Source: Symsagittifera roscoffensis
Taxonomy: Eukaryota; Xenacoelomorpha; Acoela; Convolutidae
Length of the DNA stretch: 64,000 bases
Assembly (NCBI RefSeq): GCF_963678635.1
Contig: NC_087064.1
Location: forward strand, 34,448,369 to 34,512,368
Direction of reading: 5' to 3'
Every line of letters starts with the position of its first letter. The first letter of the stretch is position 1. The position numbers were made by a program, and so were the translations under genes. The notes below the pieces were generated by a model. The model was not told where the DNA came from and did not search any database. It was given only the letters and a program-made list of their open reading frames with translations. Below are positions 1-12,100 of this stretch, in pieces.

Positions 1-457
1 ACTCCTGTTGTACCAAAGAATACATTTCCTCCACATCAGTTTTCAAACCCTTCGCGTCAATGTACTCTTGAACAGCACGCAACTCATGCTCATCGCCTAA
101 GCAAATGCAACAATCAGCTAGTTTGTTGACCAGGTCAATGCGTTTTTCGAATGCCTTTTTCTCCAAGTATTGAATTAACTTCTTCATTTTTGATTCTATC
201 TCAGTATTCCACTGACAATTTCCATTTTCAAAATCAGTCCACGAATCGCTGATGTTTTCCTCTATTAATTGTTCTTCTGCTGTTCTTAGCAATAGCTGGG
301 CTAACCGGTCGTTTTCAAGGACAAATTGCCAGTCATTGGAGCCCCAGAAAGAAACATCGAATAAGCTTTCGACACTCGACAGTTTGTTGTCGACATTAGA
401 ACGCGTGTTGGAACCGATCCAGTCTTGTACAAGTAATCCTCGCACAAAATCTCCCAT
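1..457 (-). CDS. Unrecognised protein, N-terminal part, cut by the window edge
   Basis: An uninterrupted reading frame of 152 codons runs leftwards from an ATG at 457 to the window edge, so the C-terminus is missing. I do not recognise the family. The visible part starts MGDFVRGLLVQDWIG, is rich in Glu, Asp, Leu and Lys, and looks helical and soluble, with a Cys-Cys-x-Cys cluster near residue 120 (DCCICLGDE). There is no signal peptide or membrane segment. The frame stays open for some codons above the ATG (DPFWF precedes it), so this could be an internal exon that begins after an AG near position 500 rather than the true start. It points the same way as the WDFY and SCLT1 homologues upstream. 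Codon usage is more balanced than the flanking AT-rich DNA, which is the main reason for calling it coding. Confidence 0.6.
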   Translation of the reverse strand, partial: MGDFVRGLLVQDWIGSNTRSNVDNKLSSVESLFDVSFWGSNDWQFVLENDRLAQLLLRTAEEQLIEENISDSWTDFENGNCQWNTEIESKMKKLIQYLEKKAFEKRIDLVNKLADCCICLGDEHELRAVQEYIDAKGLKTDVEEMYSLVQQE

Positions 458-1149
458 GAACCAAAATGGGTCAGTCGAATTAGTATTCCTTAGTAATTAT
501 AGCGAGCGGAAAACAAGGATATGCAATCACTTCTGGTTTGACTATAGAGTTAATAATAATAATATAATAATATATAGCTACTTTTGCACCTGCCTTCAGA
601 CGGATGGTTATGCCTAATTCAACTCAACGTGCGCACAAAAAAAAGGCTTTAAATTTGAATTTTTGAAGATTAAAATTTCTACTTTCAAAAAATATAATTA
701 CATAGATTTGAAGAAAATAATGTTTATGTGAATCGATTTGGGGAAACGGCAAAGTATGAAGCTATGAATGCGTAATGACATCTATATTAAAAGATATAAA
801 TAGAGCTGATTCCCTACTGCAAATGGGCGGGTTGAACATGAAAAAGGCTCTCCTCATAAGGACGGCAAATACATAAATTACAGACAAAATGCAACAAAAT
901 ATATATCGAATCTAACAAACAGCCCAACAAGTATCAAGTTCAAGCTAGGGATCTCTTTCGTTCGAGGCTGTTTTCTCAGCAACTACGTGAAAAACCTCGT
1001 CCATCACTGATGTGCTTCGTCTGACACTTTGATGAACTAAACAGACAGGTAAAGATGATAAATTTCAACGCATGATACCTGTTGAAAACTTCATCATCTA
1101 ACCGATTTCAAATCTACTATCTTTCTCATATCAAGGTCTTCTTACAGCT
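458..1149. other. AT-rich intergenic DNA, nothing recognised
   Basis: This stretch contains short simple runs (for example the AAT-rich tract at about 548-585) and no conserved reading frame on either strand. It lies between the 5' side of the left-edge gene and a dispersed repeat copy. Confidence 0.4.
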
Positions 1150-2190
1150 CTATAATTAGACCATAGCCAACAGACAGTTAGAAAAAAGTCAATTAACGCA
1201 AGGAAACAAAAAATGCTTATTTGTTTACCGAAAACATAGCCAACAGAGTTAGAAAAGAGTCAATGAACGAAAGTTAACAATAACAACTGACTTCCGAATT
1301 TCAAAGAAAAAATTAGATGGCTTTAAAACTCTTTGAATTTCTAGAAAAACTTATGATTGACACCTTTTTCATAAAATCAACCCAGTTTTAAAAAATGGAT
1401 CAATCGCTAAGGTTTATTATTCCGCAAGGGCATCACGACCTATACAAGAGTCTGAATGACTTTTAATAGATGCTAAATCGGAAAAAACTCCATGTCGTGA
1501 AAATTCAGCCGACAAACAGTAAGCAGACGAACGATAGTTCAGCTATTCAAGTTTTCTCGGCCAAAATTTTTAAATTGAAACAGGTAACTGGTAGTTGGAA
1601 AAGCGTATTGAACGCAAGGAAACAGAAAAAAAACTGACTAGTTTTTCGAAAAATCGCAAATTTCGAAATTCAAAGAAAAAAGCTCTTGCAAGTTATAGAA
1701 CAATTTTTGATTGATAAAAAAACACAAATTGAGAAAACAGGATCAATAGATAAAATTTTTATTTCGCTTCGAAATTTTTCAATTAAAATCAATTTTCAAA
1801 ATTAGAAGACGATCACGTTTTCGTGGACATTACATTCTCGCTGTGCGATCGCCAAGGTTCCCTTCCTTTAACAAAGGAACTGAAGTGAACTTAAAAACAA
1901 ATCAATAGTCAAGCCGCAAAAAAGTTAACTTGAGCCTGAACAAATTTTAGACTTTTCCTAGAAAAAACTAAAAAAATAATAATCACAACCTATATAGAAG
2001 TCTTGACTACGTGCATCGACTCTTATTATCTGTTAATATATACCCTTAGAACTCTTTTAACTTCAAGAGAAATTATTGGTTCGTGCTTTTTGAATAAAAC
2101 TAACCCAATAGAGAAAACTGGATCAATACGTAAAATTTTAATTACACTTGGATATCTGAACATTAACTCCACCTTCGAAAATAGTTGATC
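1150..2190 (+). repeat. Dispersed intronic/intergenic repeat family R2, copy 1
   Basis: Recurring phrases (a line of the type agccaacagagttagaaaag, then 'agagtcaatgaacg', 'actggatcaata', 'cctatatagaagtcttgact' and 'catcgactctta') appear here in two degraded rounds. They appear in the same order and orientation near 7.1, 13.8, 16.0, 17.0, 23.1 and 24.6 kb. No coding capacity was seen. The family is probably a non-autonomous transposable element. Confidence 0.5.
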
Positions 2191-2244
2191 AAGTTATTTG
2201 TGACCTGCACACTTTTGCCGTTCGATAGTGGGACTTAACATCCT

Positions 2245-2880
2245 TTCACACAGAGGCGAAGCTCCGCTTCGCAAACACTTGCGAGAACACAACCAAAAAG
2301 CAGCTCTATCGAGTTGAATAAGAAAAAATAGAAATAAGCCTCGATTTAGCAAAAACTCGGCTAAGTGTAGGATTCGAATCTGCGACCTACTCCAATCAAG
2401 AGATTTTGAGTCTCACGCACTATCTTCTCAGCCACTCGAGCTTAACAACCGACAAACACTAGTCACGAATAAAGCAGCTACATATGCTAGCAAATTGCCA
2501 ATGCGATTCAGCACCAAATACAAATAAACTCAATTCTGCAATAAATAATTTGGAATATAACAAAGTGAAGGCATCCACACTAACTTCGCACGTAACAAAT
2601 CGCACAGCCTAAATCCACCTTAAGTATAAATTATGCATTTCAAAAAATTATGCATTTCAAATCGAGTTTTCATCATTGAGATGTTGTTTGAAACAAATAG
2701 CTTTTTTCGGTTCATTTGATGAATTTAAAATGCATCAACTGTGTTAACTTATTGTCAAAGCACATGCTATCAAAAAGCTGTAAAGGTGCCCCACCATTAT
2801 TGGGGTGCCGCACCAATATTTGCGACTAACGTTGGAAAAAAAGAAGGTTCGTAATAATACACTAGCTTCGCAAGTGTAAA
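2245..2880 (-). mobile_element. Short TIR element with internal tRNA-like sequence (family R1, copy A)
   Basis: The left end reads TTCACACAGAGGCGAAGC and the right end GCTTCGCAAGTGTAAA. Reverse-complemented, the right end closely matches the left, so the element has imperfect terminal inverted repeats; the left end is followed by its own small GAAGC/GCTTC hairpin. At 2,357-2,441 on the minus strand there is a Ser/Leu-tRNA-like stretch with an A-box-like TGGCTGAGAAG and a B-box-like GATTCGAATCC. There is no open reading frame, so it is non-autonomous. Related copies lie at 3.4, 4.5, 12.5, 14.9 and 16.6 kb. Confidence 0.55.
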
Positions 2881-2969
2881 GATACAGTTTAGCGGGAAAA
2901 CTCTACATTGAACACCAAAGGCTAGCTCAATTTGACTTGAATTAGCTGAGTACTCTATCGAAGTCTCTT

Positions 2970-5900
2970 TTAAAAATAGGGCTTCGTTCTACGCTCAAAC
3001 AAGGGGAGTATTACTCTCACTTTGATCCAGTTGTCACGACTGGCTGTGACGATGAGACTCCTTGACTGGTCATACGTCATCAGGTGCACAGCCGACTTCA
3101 CATTGTGTCTCTTGGCCAAACTGACTTTGTCCGCTTCTGGGACGGAGTCGAAACAGTCGGTGCACAGACGAACTGGGAATTCGAAGCCCATCTTGGGCAT
3201 GACGGACGAATGTGGACAACAGTTCGCACACAAGGCTTTACCACACTTACGACAGTGATGCTGCAAAAAAAAACATATTTCGAAGCTTCAATGCATTAAC
3301 TGTTTTGATGAAATTGTTACCAATACAGAGTTGATTAACCCCACATAAAGCGACAAAAACCAAATTGTACATTCTAATTATATGAAATATTCAAAATATT
3401 ATAACAAAAAGGCGAAGCTTTGCTTCGCAAACACTCGATTTAGAAATTAGCCTCGAATTAGTGAAAATTCAGCTACGACTGAGATTCGAACATGCGACTA
3501 ACAGATTGAGCGTCGCACACACTAACCACTCAGCCACGGAAGCTCAATAATTATCAAACACTAGCCACATATAAAGCAGAGAACAGAGGCTATGCAAATT
3601 TCGGCTCTTTTCCAGTTCCCCCCCTTTCCAATTCAATTTTGAAAAGTTTATCTAACGTTGACATAATGCAATGAAATTTGGCGTGGTGAACAAATCGACA
3701 ATTCTAAACAGATTTGTTCTTCATACTTTGCAGCGAAAAATCACGTATTTAGCCGTAATAACACGTAAAACAAATATAAAACTCGGTATTTTGAAAGGGG
3801 GGGGGGACTGGAAAAGAGCCCAAATTTCAATGCTACAGTGAAATTTCCAAAAAGTGAACACTTTTAATGAACACTTTTATTTGAGAGTTGGATAAGAAAA
3901 AAAAGAAGGTTCGTAATAATACTCTAAGCTGATCAAGGGTGTTATTATACAATATCACATATCATTAAAGCTATTATATAGTCCAGGGGCGGATTTAGGA
4001 TTCGACCCCCTGCCGACCCAAAGGGTCCCCCCTTTGATACTTTTAAGAAATCCAGTTTTGGCCGACCAACCTTGAAATTTTTCTTTGGCGCCAATATATA
4101 CTAAATTTGAGGGGGGGGGGGGGACGAAAAAACGCTATTTTTCGGTCAAAATTTTCCAAAAAGTGCCTAAAAACGCCTTTTTGGTCTATTTTTCAAAATC
4201 CGCCCCCCCCCTCGAGAAAATCCTAGATCCACCCCTGATATAGTCATAGTAGGATCAATGCTCGAAAAATATTTCAAATGTCAACTCATCCTTACCTGTC
4301 GTTTACCGATAGTTCTGTCTTCGTACATTTGCCTGAATGACCAGAAGAAAGGACCTGCACATAATTGGCAGCTGTCACAGTCCTCCCACACTGTGGCCTG
4401 AAAGAGAAAAACTAATAAGATAGAGTTTAGATCATTTTAGCGATCTTACCGAGTATAACTCATTTTACTTATAGCTGAAAAATTACAGTCTCATAAACCA
4501 AAAACTAATTTAGCAGTCTTATATTAAGTTTAACACAGAGGCGAACTTCGCAAACACGTGCGAGAAAGCGCAAAGATTCAGGAGCTTTAAAATGCACAAA
4601 AACTCAAGCTTAGCATATAATAACTTGGAATGGAATAAACTAAAAGCAATTGACCGTAAGCAGACAGAAGATAGTCGAAAGTTTTCAGTTTGCAAAAAAA
4701 ACAAGTCCCGACAGGAGTCGAACTCCCAGGCTGTTTCGACTCAAGCGCGGGTGTTACCACTGGGTCAAATGCTCCTTGAAATTGAATGTATAATTACGCA
4801 AGTAACATTTTCACGGGCGAATTCTGTGAGAAGTTATTCAGGGGGATTTAAGTCTAGTTCCCGGTTGCAACACCCTTGTTTATCGAAGGTTAATAATCTG
4901 ATTTGACTAACCGGTTCTCTCTGCTTGTCTAGTTTCCAGAACACCAAATGAGCATCCTCGGCCGAAGAGATGAGTCGCATCTGCTGCTTCATCAGAACTA
5001 TCGCATTCACTTTTCCCCTAAAACCATTCATGTTGAACAAAATTACTATTTATTTATACCTTGCTCTTCAATGTAACCCTCATTTTCGCCTCCAATTGAA
5101 ATTATACATCTAACTTCTAAAACTTGTAGGATGGAGCCATAATCTTTAATACTGCTACCATACATATTCTGTTATCCAATTATACTTTCGCATATGGGCA
5201 TTAGAAGACATATTTACGAAGTTAAAAGATTATGACTAACTTGTGATATCTGAGCTCGAATGATTTGCCCTTGTTGCCTCCCACATCCCAAACCACTACA
5301 ACTTGATCAAAGCTACAAGACACGAGCCACTTCAATTCGGGTTCCCAGAGCAACTGCCGACAACTTCCTGAAATCAAAACTAAGTAAGATGGGGATCTAT
5401 ATTTGGTTTCCATTTTTAAGAACTTTCATGGACGACTCAATTGATTTTTCCAAAGCACTAAAAGGATCAAATTTAGCCAACAAAACCGGGCGCAAGCGAA
5501 AATTCGTGAAACTGACTCAAAAATACAAATTTGAGCACTTTTTTGAAGATTTTGACCAAAAAATTGGGTATTCAACGCGGAATTCCCCACTCAAAACTAA
5601 AACATTGGCGCCTTTAGAAGAGTTGAAGGGTTGGTTGGCCAAAAATGGGAGTAGCAAAATAGTTACAAAGGGGAGGACCCTTTTGGTGTTGTCAGTGTTG
5701 CATTCCTGAAGGAGCAGAACTTCAATGAAAACTTAATAAACCAGAAGCATATGGAACAAGAATTACCAGTTGCTGTAAAAATAGCGCGGAAAGTTCCGAC
5801 TCTTTTTCCCCGATTTAAGCCGTATGCGTGCTCTGAGCAGATAAAATCAAAGTTTGCTGGAAAATTATTAAGAGTTTCAATTGTCAACAGAAATATCACC

Positions 5901-8832
5901 AAAATTAGTGTCAAAATTCTGATGATTATTTGTGGTCCCTGGTTTTGAGGTCCTCTCTGAAGATTATTTGCGGTACCTAATTTTACGAGGAAAAAAAGGT
6001 ACGTCACACCTGAAAACAAAATTCGTACTGACTTCCAGTGCTCGTGCCAATAATGGCCAAAAGAAGTTAAGTGAAAACAGTTAACTTCAAATTTTTATAG
6101 CCCTTCTTCAATTAGCCGTAATTAAAATTATCATAAAAGGGTTTTATGATAACCAATTCAATTTACCTTCGTGACCGTGGAACTTTGTCACCAGCTGGTA
6201 TTCAGTGTCCCCCAGGAGGAACATCGAGATAGCACCATTGTACTCGCCCAAGAAAACGTGATTAGACAAGGCATCGAAACTAAAACAACCCAAAATAAGG
6301 ATTAAACACGCCAGCCAGAAAAAACTACAAAATTAATTTCAAAATCAATGCGATGATGATTGGGAGAAGTAATCAGATCCAATAGCCGCCATTAGTGTGT
6401 CGGTTATTCGGTATTATGTAACAGAACTTGATCGCACTCACGCAAGACACAGGACTTGTGAGTCGAGAGAGATTCTGCCTATCCTGACTCCGTTGTGCGT
6501 GTGGAAATACTGGAATGTCTTGTCCCTGCTGCATGATAGAAGGTACTCCTGAGCCTGTGCGTATATTATGTCTGTCACTGGTCTCTGGTGTGCTGAAATA
6601 TCCAACTCAGATGTGCCAAACCATGAACTTTCAGGTCAATTGAAAACCCCGGCAGTTCCGAGCTCAAAGCAATGTTAATTATCAATAAATTGAATTCCAG
6701 ACTCATTGCGTAGATCATGGACGAAAGGGGATAATATAAAAAGGTCATCTTATAAGAATCTCTTGGCCAAAGCCATCGAGATGCATTGGGTGCTAACATG
6801 GAGCTTATTAAACCGATCCAACCTGTCCGATCCCCGTTGCGTAATTTACGCCAGTATATAAACTGACCAAAATTTCAACACAAACGAATTTCATGAAATC
6901 TGACTAACAGCGAGTGGACGTACCGTGGAAGTCTCTCTCTAATGAGACGCTGTTGAAGTCCTCTGCCACTCGGAACTCCTCCACCACTCCGACGTTGAGT
7001 CCAATGAAGATCTTGAGAAGTCGCTCATTGAACGCGATTGCTGTTCCGAAGTCAGGGAGGAAGTGACAGATGCTGGGCCAGTACTGTCCATTGTCCCTTT
7101 TCAGCCATACTTTCAGAGATCTAAGCAAATTTTTGTACATAAGCAAACATAGCCAATCGAAGATCGGAAGAGTAATGAACGCAAGAAAACAAAAAAAATA
7201 CTGAATTTCTCGAAAACTTTCGAACTTCAAATAAAAAAAATAAATGCCCTTTAATCTCTTTGAATTTCTAAAAGAATTCATGACTGGCGCTTTTATGATA
7301 ACATGAACCCAACTAGAGAAAACTGGATCAATAGTTTTTATTCCGCTGCAAATCTAAAAAGTAAATTCCACTTTAGAAATTAGAAATCGTTCACGTTTTT
7401 TGCGCCATTTCCACGTTTGTATTTACGTCAATTTCAGCAGATTAATTTGAATTGAACTCAAAAAGTGCATATATACCTCAGTGCATTCATAAATGCATCA
7501 AAATGTATGAATGCACATCTGTAGTTATTAGAGACTTTAAAGACTTTTCCTGAAAAAAAAACACAAAAAATCAGCAAGAACTATATGAGAGTCTTCACTA
7601 CGATCACTACTCTTAATTAACTACATTCACGGGACATAGAAATTGCAATTTTTAGTTTTCAAGCGATGAAATAAAGAAAATGTATTCACGTGTGTGCCGT
7701 TTTCTCTTCAACTACTGCAAATTCATGGTTGAAACTTTGTCAAATGATGGATGAAACCCTTTACTTGAATATAGTCAGATGAAACCCGTTGAATCGTTTT
7801 CAAACGATTTAACGTTTTCAAGATGTTGTTTGGCCATTAAATTGGAGGGCGTCAGGGAGGCGTCTTAGTGCCAAAAAGTCCGAATAAACAAGAAATGTGT
7901 AAAATTTCGGACTTAATAGTATTCGTTGAAGAGCTAAGGATCTAAACTAGGCCCTCATATAAGTTTTAGTCCACGTTAGAAAGAACTTAAATTTTTAATA
8001 AGCTCTTGGACAGAAGATGATTGAAAATTGAGCAATTTGTTTAGTAAAATTCCAAAATTTGAGTTAATTTGTATATCATAGTCTTTTGTATTACTTTCTA
8101 TTTAAATTGAAACTTATATGAAGGCATAGCTTAGATCAATTATCTTTCCAACTACAAAATTGTACACTGCTTCTTCTGCTTATGGGGACTTTTTGGCTCT
8201 AAGACCACCTCTTATGACCGAAGCGGGATTCAATTCTCTGCCCTTTGTGTTAAAGGCCGCGCGTCTTACGCACTTGGCCACGGTTGCTCCCTAAGACGCA
8301 CTCTAATTTAATGGCCAAACAACGCCTTAAAAACCTAAATTACTGTTTTTATCAGACTATATTCTGGTAAAGAGTTTCAGCCATCACTTGAGAAGAATAT
8401 TCAACCATGAATCTGTAGTAGGTGTAGAAAAAATGGCACAACCGTGAATATGGTTTTTTAAATTTAAATCTCTTGAAATCTTAAAGTTTTTCTTCATTTA
8501 AATCTCTTGAAACCTAAAAGTTGCAACTTTTATGTCCCTTGACTGTAAATACTTTTACATATAACAAACTTAAATAATTCGTGAAATTTGTTGTCTGTTA
8601 AGACATTTTAGAATTATTTTTTTTTTGAAAAAAGCTGAAGTGTAGTTGCAATCAAGAGCTTCGCTGAAAATGATTCCGCGGTCTTATTTTCTTGGCAAAA
8701 ACTTTACAAGAAGTCTAAAAAGAAAACATATTGTACCGACTTGTCATTGGAAACTGTGATGACTCCGTCCTCTTTCGACACAATGGCGAAGGCGTTCACC
8801 TGACACTCAAATCGGTTGATGATATCCAGCAT
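2970..8832 (-). CDS. WDFY2: WD40-repeat and FYVE-domain protein, WDFY1/WDFY2 homologue
   Basis: An endosomal phosphatidylinositol-3-phosphate-binding WD40 scaffold. Exons read on the minus strand: 8741-8832, 6924-7120, 6442-6592, 6167-6279, 5241-5367, 4912-5017, 4296-4397 and 2970-3260. All internal borders are GT/AG and the phases agree, giving about 392 residues against roughly 400-410 in vertebrate WDFY1/2. Visible landmarks, in order: VWLKRDNGQYWPS (WD1), a WDVGGNKGK strand, a WxxD-type start of the FYVE finger in the 4,296 exon, then HHCRKCG, CANCC, the VRLC motif and CTDC in the last exon. Only the end is uncertain: I read through the potential donor after WIK at 3,020 to a TAA at 2,970, because no downstream exon coding the usual final W-D strand was found. 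The start ATG at 8,832 follows an in-frame stop and gives an N-terminus about 20 residues shorter than in vertebrates. WDFY1 and WDFY2 cannot be told apart here; the symbol names the family. Confidence 0.88.
3405..3950 (-). mobile_element. TIR element with tRNA-like sequence (family R1, copy B)
   Basis: It lies in a WDFY intron and begins AGGCGAAGCTTTGCTTCGC. A tRNA-like block at 3,470-3,545 on the minus strand has TGGCTGAGTGG (A box) and TGTTCGAATCTC (B box). It ends with the family tail (gttcgtaataatactctaag), though the terminal repeat is worn. Confidence 0.5.
3984..4237. mobile_element. hAT-type MITE with perfect 8-base target-site duplication
   Basis: The element is 254 bases long. Its ends are CAGGGGCGGATTTAGGATT and, on the opposite strand, CAGGGGTGGATCTAGGATT: 19-base terminal inverted repeats with two mismatches. 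It is flanked on both sides by the identical octamer ATATAGTC (3,976-3,983 and 4,238-4,245). An 8-base duplication and CAGGGG-type ends are characteristic of the hAT superfamily. It carries no transposase and long G and C runs, and sits in an intron of the WDFY homologue. Confidence 0.85.
4530..4780 (-). repeat. R1 head plus tRNA-like sequence
   Basis: An R1 head (ACACAGAGGCGAACTTCGC) at about 4,533 is followed at 4,701-4,776, minus strand, by a tRNA-like stretch with GTGGTAAC (A box) and a perfect GAGTTCGACTCC B box, then a T run (8 T on the minus strand) that would serve as a Pol III terminator. The T-arm and acceptor do not pair properly, so I call it tRNA-derived rather than a tRNA gene. 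Confidence 0.45.
7130..7640 (+). repeat. Dispersed repeat R2, copy 2
   Basis: Same order of phrases as at 1.15-2.19 kb, ending with 'ctatatgagagtcttcacta' and 'actcttaattaac'. It lies in the first intron of the WDFY homologue. Confidence 0.5.
8221..8292 (-). repeat. tRNA-derived SINE-like sequence
   Basis: On the minus strand it reads as a worn Leu/Ser-type tRNA: GTGGCCAAGTGCG (A box) then GAGAATTGAATCCC (B box). It differs from the R1-associated tRNA-like blocks. Confidence 0.4.
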
Positions 8833-9152
8833 GTTTTCAATGATCAATTTCAATTCCCTATCTGATGTCTCGACGAAGTGAGATCTAGTAGATTATCCTT
8901 CTGGAGATTATTCTGTCGCTTTACTTCATATCAATATCATCTGAAACAAAGAGACAGCTGAGACAAGGAAATATTGGTGTATTTCAAAATAACTTAAGTG
9001 ATTCGGACAATGAAAGGCATAAATAATTAATCTATATTTACAATACGCAAAATTTACAGACTGAACAAAATCATACATGAAACTAATTTATTATCACTGG
9101 CGTAGTATGGCTGTACAAATTGATCTGAATTGCCTCTGTCAATCCAATAAGG
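8833..9152 (-). promoter_or_regulatory. Short intercistronic spacer between SCLT1 and WDFY, with a poly(A) signal
   Basis: Only 320 bases separate the SCLT1 stop (9,153) from the WDFY start ATG (8,832). On the minus strand the spacer holds an AATAAA at 9,088-9,093 and then a pyrimidine-rich tract ending in CAG (about 8,943), followed by the WDFY 5' untranslated region. This arrangement (poly(A) signal, then a strong 3' splice site before the next gene) is what trans-spliced operons show, but it also fits two ordinary genes packed head to tail. Confidence 0.4.
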
Positions 9153-12100
9153 TCAAGACAGGCCGATAGAGGATTCTCTCATCTTGTCTGCTAGATAGCC
9201 GCTGTTGCTGAAATGAAACAGAGAACAAGTTTTAAATTGAACTGAATTGTTTTGCCTCCAGCTCAGGTTAACGTTCTAAAATCTTGAGTTTAATTTACTA
9301 AAACTCATCATTATTCCCAAAGTTTCACATCTTTCTGTTAAAAGAAATGACGAAAAATCAAAGTTTCAAAATGTAGATAAAAGCTACAACCTCAATTTCA
9401 AGTACTATCTCTATCAATATCCCCTGATCTGAAAACGCTATCATACGTACATGGTTTGGGCGATTTTGAGCTGGTCTATTTCTGATGTGAGTTTGATGTT
9501 CTCATTGGTGAGTGTGCGCTCCCTCTTCACCACTTTGCTCAGCTGGTCCTGACTCATGCTCAGCTGTCTCTGTGCCTCCAACATCTGTTCATGCGTCTTG
9601 CTCTTCTCATTCTGCATCTTATAATACTGCTTCTCTAACTGGAACGAACAACAGAACAAATTTACCATACACGGACACACATACTGAAGATTGCAATAAA
9701 AAAAATCCAAAATTTTTCTCTCTTACACGTGGTCTTACTTCACAGAAAGATCACATGAAATTTTTAGGAAAAGAAGAATGTTCTCTTCATAGAAAAAAGT
9801 AAAAAAACGATCTTTACCCCCTTACTTTTGTGCAAACCCATGCGGTTTCCAAAAAAAATGACATCCAATTTTAAACTTGCCCAGAAAAGATGTTTAATTG
9901 TAACACTTTAATAAGTGAGCAGTTCTCATTGTAGTAAATGATGCACCCACCTCTGCCTTGTTGCGTTTTGTCTGGGCGAGGAGGTCATTTAGTTCCTGTA
10001 CTCTCTTCTTGTGCACAATCAACTCCTCCTTCAGCTCCTGCACTGCCCCCTCACACTTCTGCTGCAGACTGTTTGACTGCTCACGCCACCTAACCAAACG
10101 CATAGATAACATAATCAGAAAAAGTGAAAACCGAAATTAAATTATTGCCATCTAATATCGAAAAGAATAGAATATTTAGAGCTGTCTTTGCTCATCGCAA
10201 GTTATCATACTGCACCACCTTGCGATGATTACTCTTTCGAAGTTGTTAGCTTCTGGTTTTTCTACGTTACGAATAATTTAATCGAAACTCAAATACAAAT
10301 TTAGTAACACTAAATACTAACTTAGCGCCCAGTTGTTGCTGTTGGATGAGCATGCGCTGTAGTTCTGAGATGGAGTGTTGATGACACTCCTCCATGGACT
10401 CTATTCTGGCCTCATACTCTGTCACCTTCAACTCCAAATCCTGTTCCACACTCGCCACCTAAATATGCATCATAGAAAACTATCCAACTCACAAAACTGA
10501 CAAATTCAGTTGTCAGAACAAAATGCATTATATCAACGAGTGCTTTATGTTGGTAATCTCTACTGTTCAACAGCAACAGTGTGAACATAGCAAACAACGT
10601 GATGAACGACTGCTTCGAAAGTGCATTTCAATTTTTAGATTTCCCAGTGGAACAAAAAAAATCACCTATTTGTCCAATTTTTTCAAATTGGGTTAATTTA
10701 ATCAAAAGAGAGCCAATCAATAATTTTTCTTGGAACTCGATATTTTTTCATAATCGAAAGTAGCTTTTTTTCATTAAAAACACTGTTTATTGGTTAGTTT
10801 TATTTCAATGCTAGTTAGATTTCCAGCTTACTTACCGATTTGGCAGCTTTTCTCGTGGCCAGCTGTTTGGCCTGTTCTGAAGCCATAGCCTGTTTCTTGG
10901 CGTATTCCACTTGTTCCTGTAGTTGCAGACACTTCTCACTGTTCAACTGCAGATCAGAGGACAGCTTCGAACTCATGTTCTTCGCATCCCGCAGCTGCCC
11001 CTCCATGCTGGAGATCTGTGCGTCGAATCTTAACAAAAATAGATATACCAGTTCAAAGCAGCCATGGAATTCTTGAGTCTTGATAATCATTAGCTGTTCT
11101 CTACTGTCGTATCCCGGAGTAAAATGTGAAAAAAATAAAAAAAAACTAGTGCTAAACTAAATTTTAGAGTTCGAAACTATCAATAATTTACAGCAAAATT
11201 ATGAAAGAAAAGAGTGCTATCATCAAGATCCATTATATATTTCTTTTACAATCACAGTCAACTGATGTAGGTTCGATTTGAACGCACTGTTGCTGAATGG
11301 TTTCTGTGTGGTGCTGCATCTGTTTCAGTTTGATTCTGCTGTCCTCAAGTTTCCTCTCGGCTGTTATGCATCTGTCCTGCAGCTGTTCCACCTCGTGACC
11401 CCCTGTCACCTGGTCCCTCAATGCTTTGTCCAACTCGCTCTCAACTAGTTTCTTCTCACGGAAGACACGCTCTACCTGGAAGACAATTTTTCAATATACT
11501 CAAAAGAAGAAACAAGGATAGCCGGTTGTTGTGCAAGTAGCACAGAATGTTCTACAATTATAAGAAATTCGAATGTCCTACAATAATTGACCAGAATATC
11601 AACACAGGTGAAACGGTGTTTTGGAATACTTGCGATACCATACAAAAAAGAATTACTGGCAGATAAAAAGGAAACGAAAGCCACAAAAAAAATTTAACAA
11701 TGAATAAATAATTTCATAATTTTACCTCGAATTATACTCATTTCACAAATGCCGGCGTTTAAAAAATTACAGAAACGTCTATTGAGAGGCAAATACGCCT
11801 ATGAAACTTGAGTAATCTCCAGTTGGGCCGAAAACCAAATTGTTGTCATAGGTGATTTATTCTCAAGTTTTTTCATGACAACAATTTTGTTTTCGGCTCA
11901 ACGGGAAATTACTCAAGTTTCATCGGCGTATTTATCGTAAATTCAAATTTATTTACAATAAATACAAACTTAAAAAAACTTATACGTGATTTATTAAGTT
12001 TTCGTAAAATTTTATATTCAACGTTAAATTTTTAGTAATTTTCAATCACCCAATAAAAATACTCTTGAGTTAAAAATTCTGGTAAAAACAACAAAAACTG

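Noticed and set aside
4701-4776. Possible functional tRNA gene on the minus strand
   Set aside because: Good B box and a T run follow, but T-arm and acceptor stems do not pair; treated as a tRNA-derived repeat.
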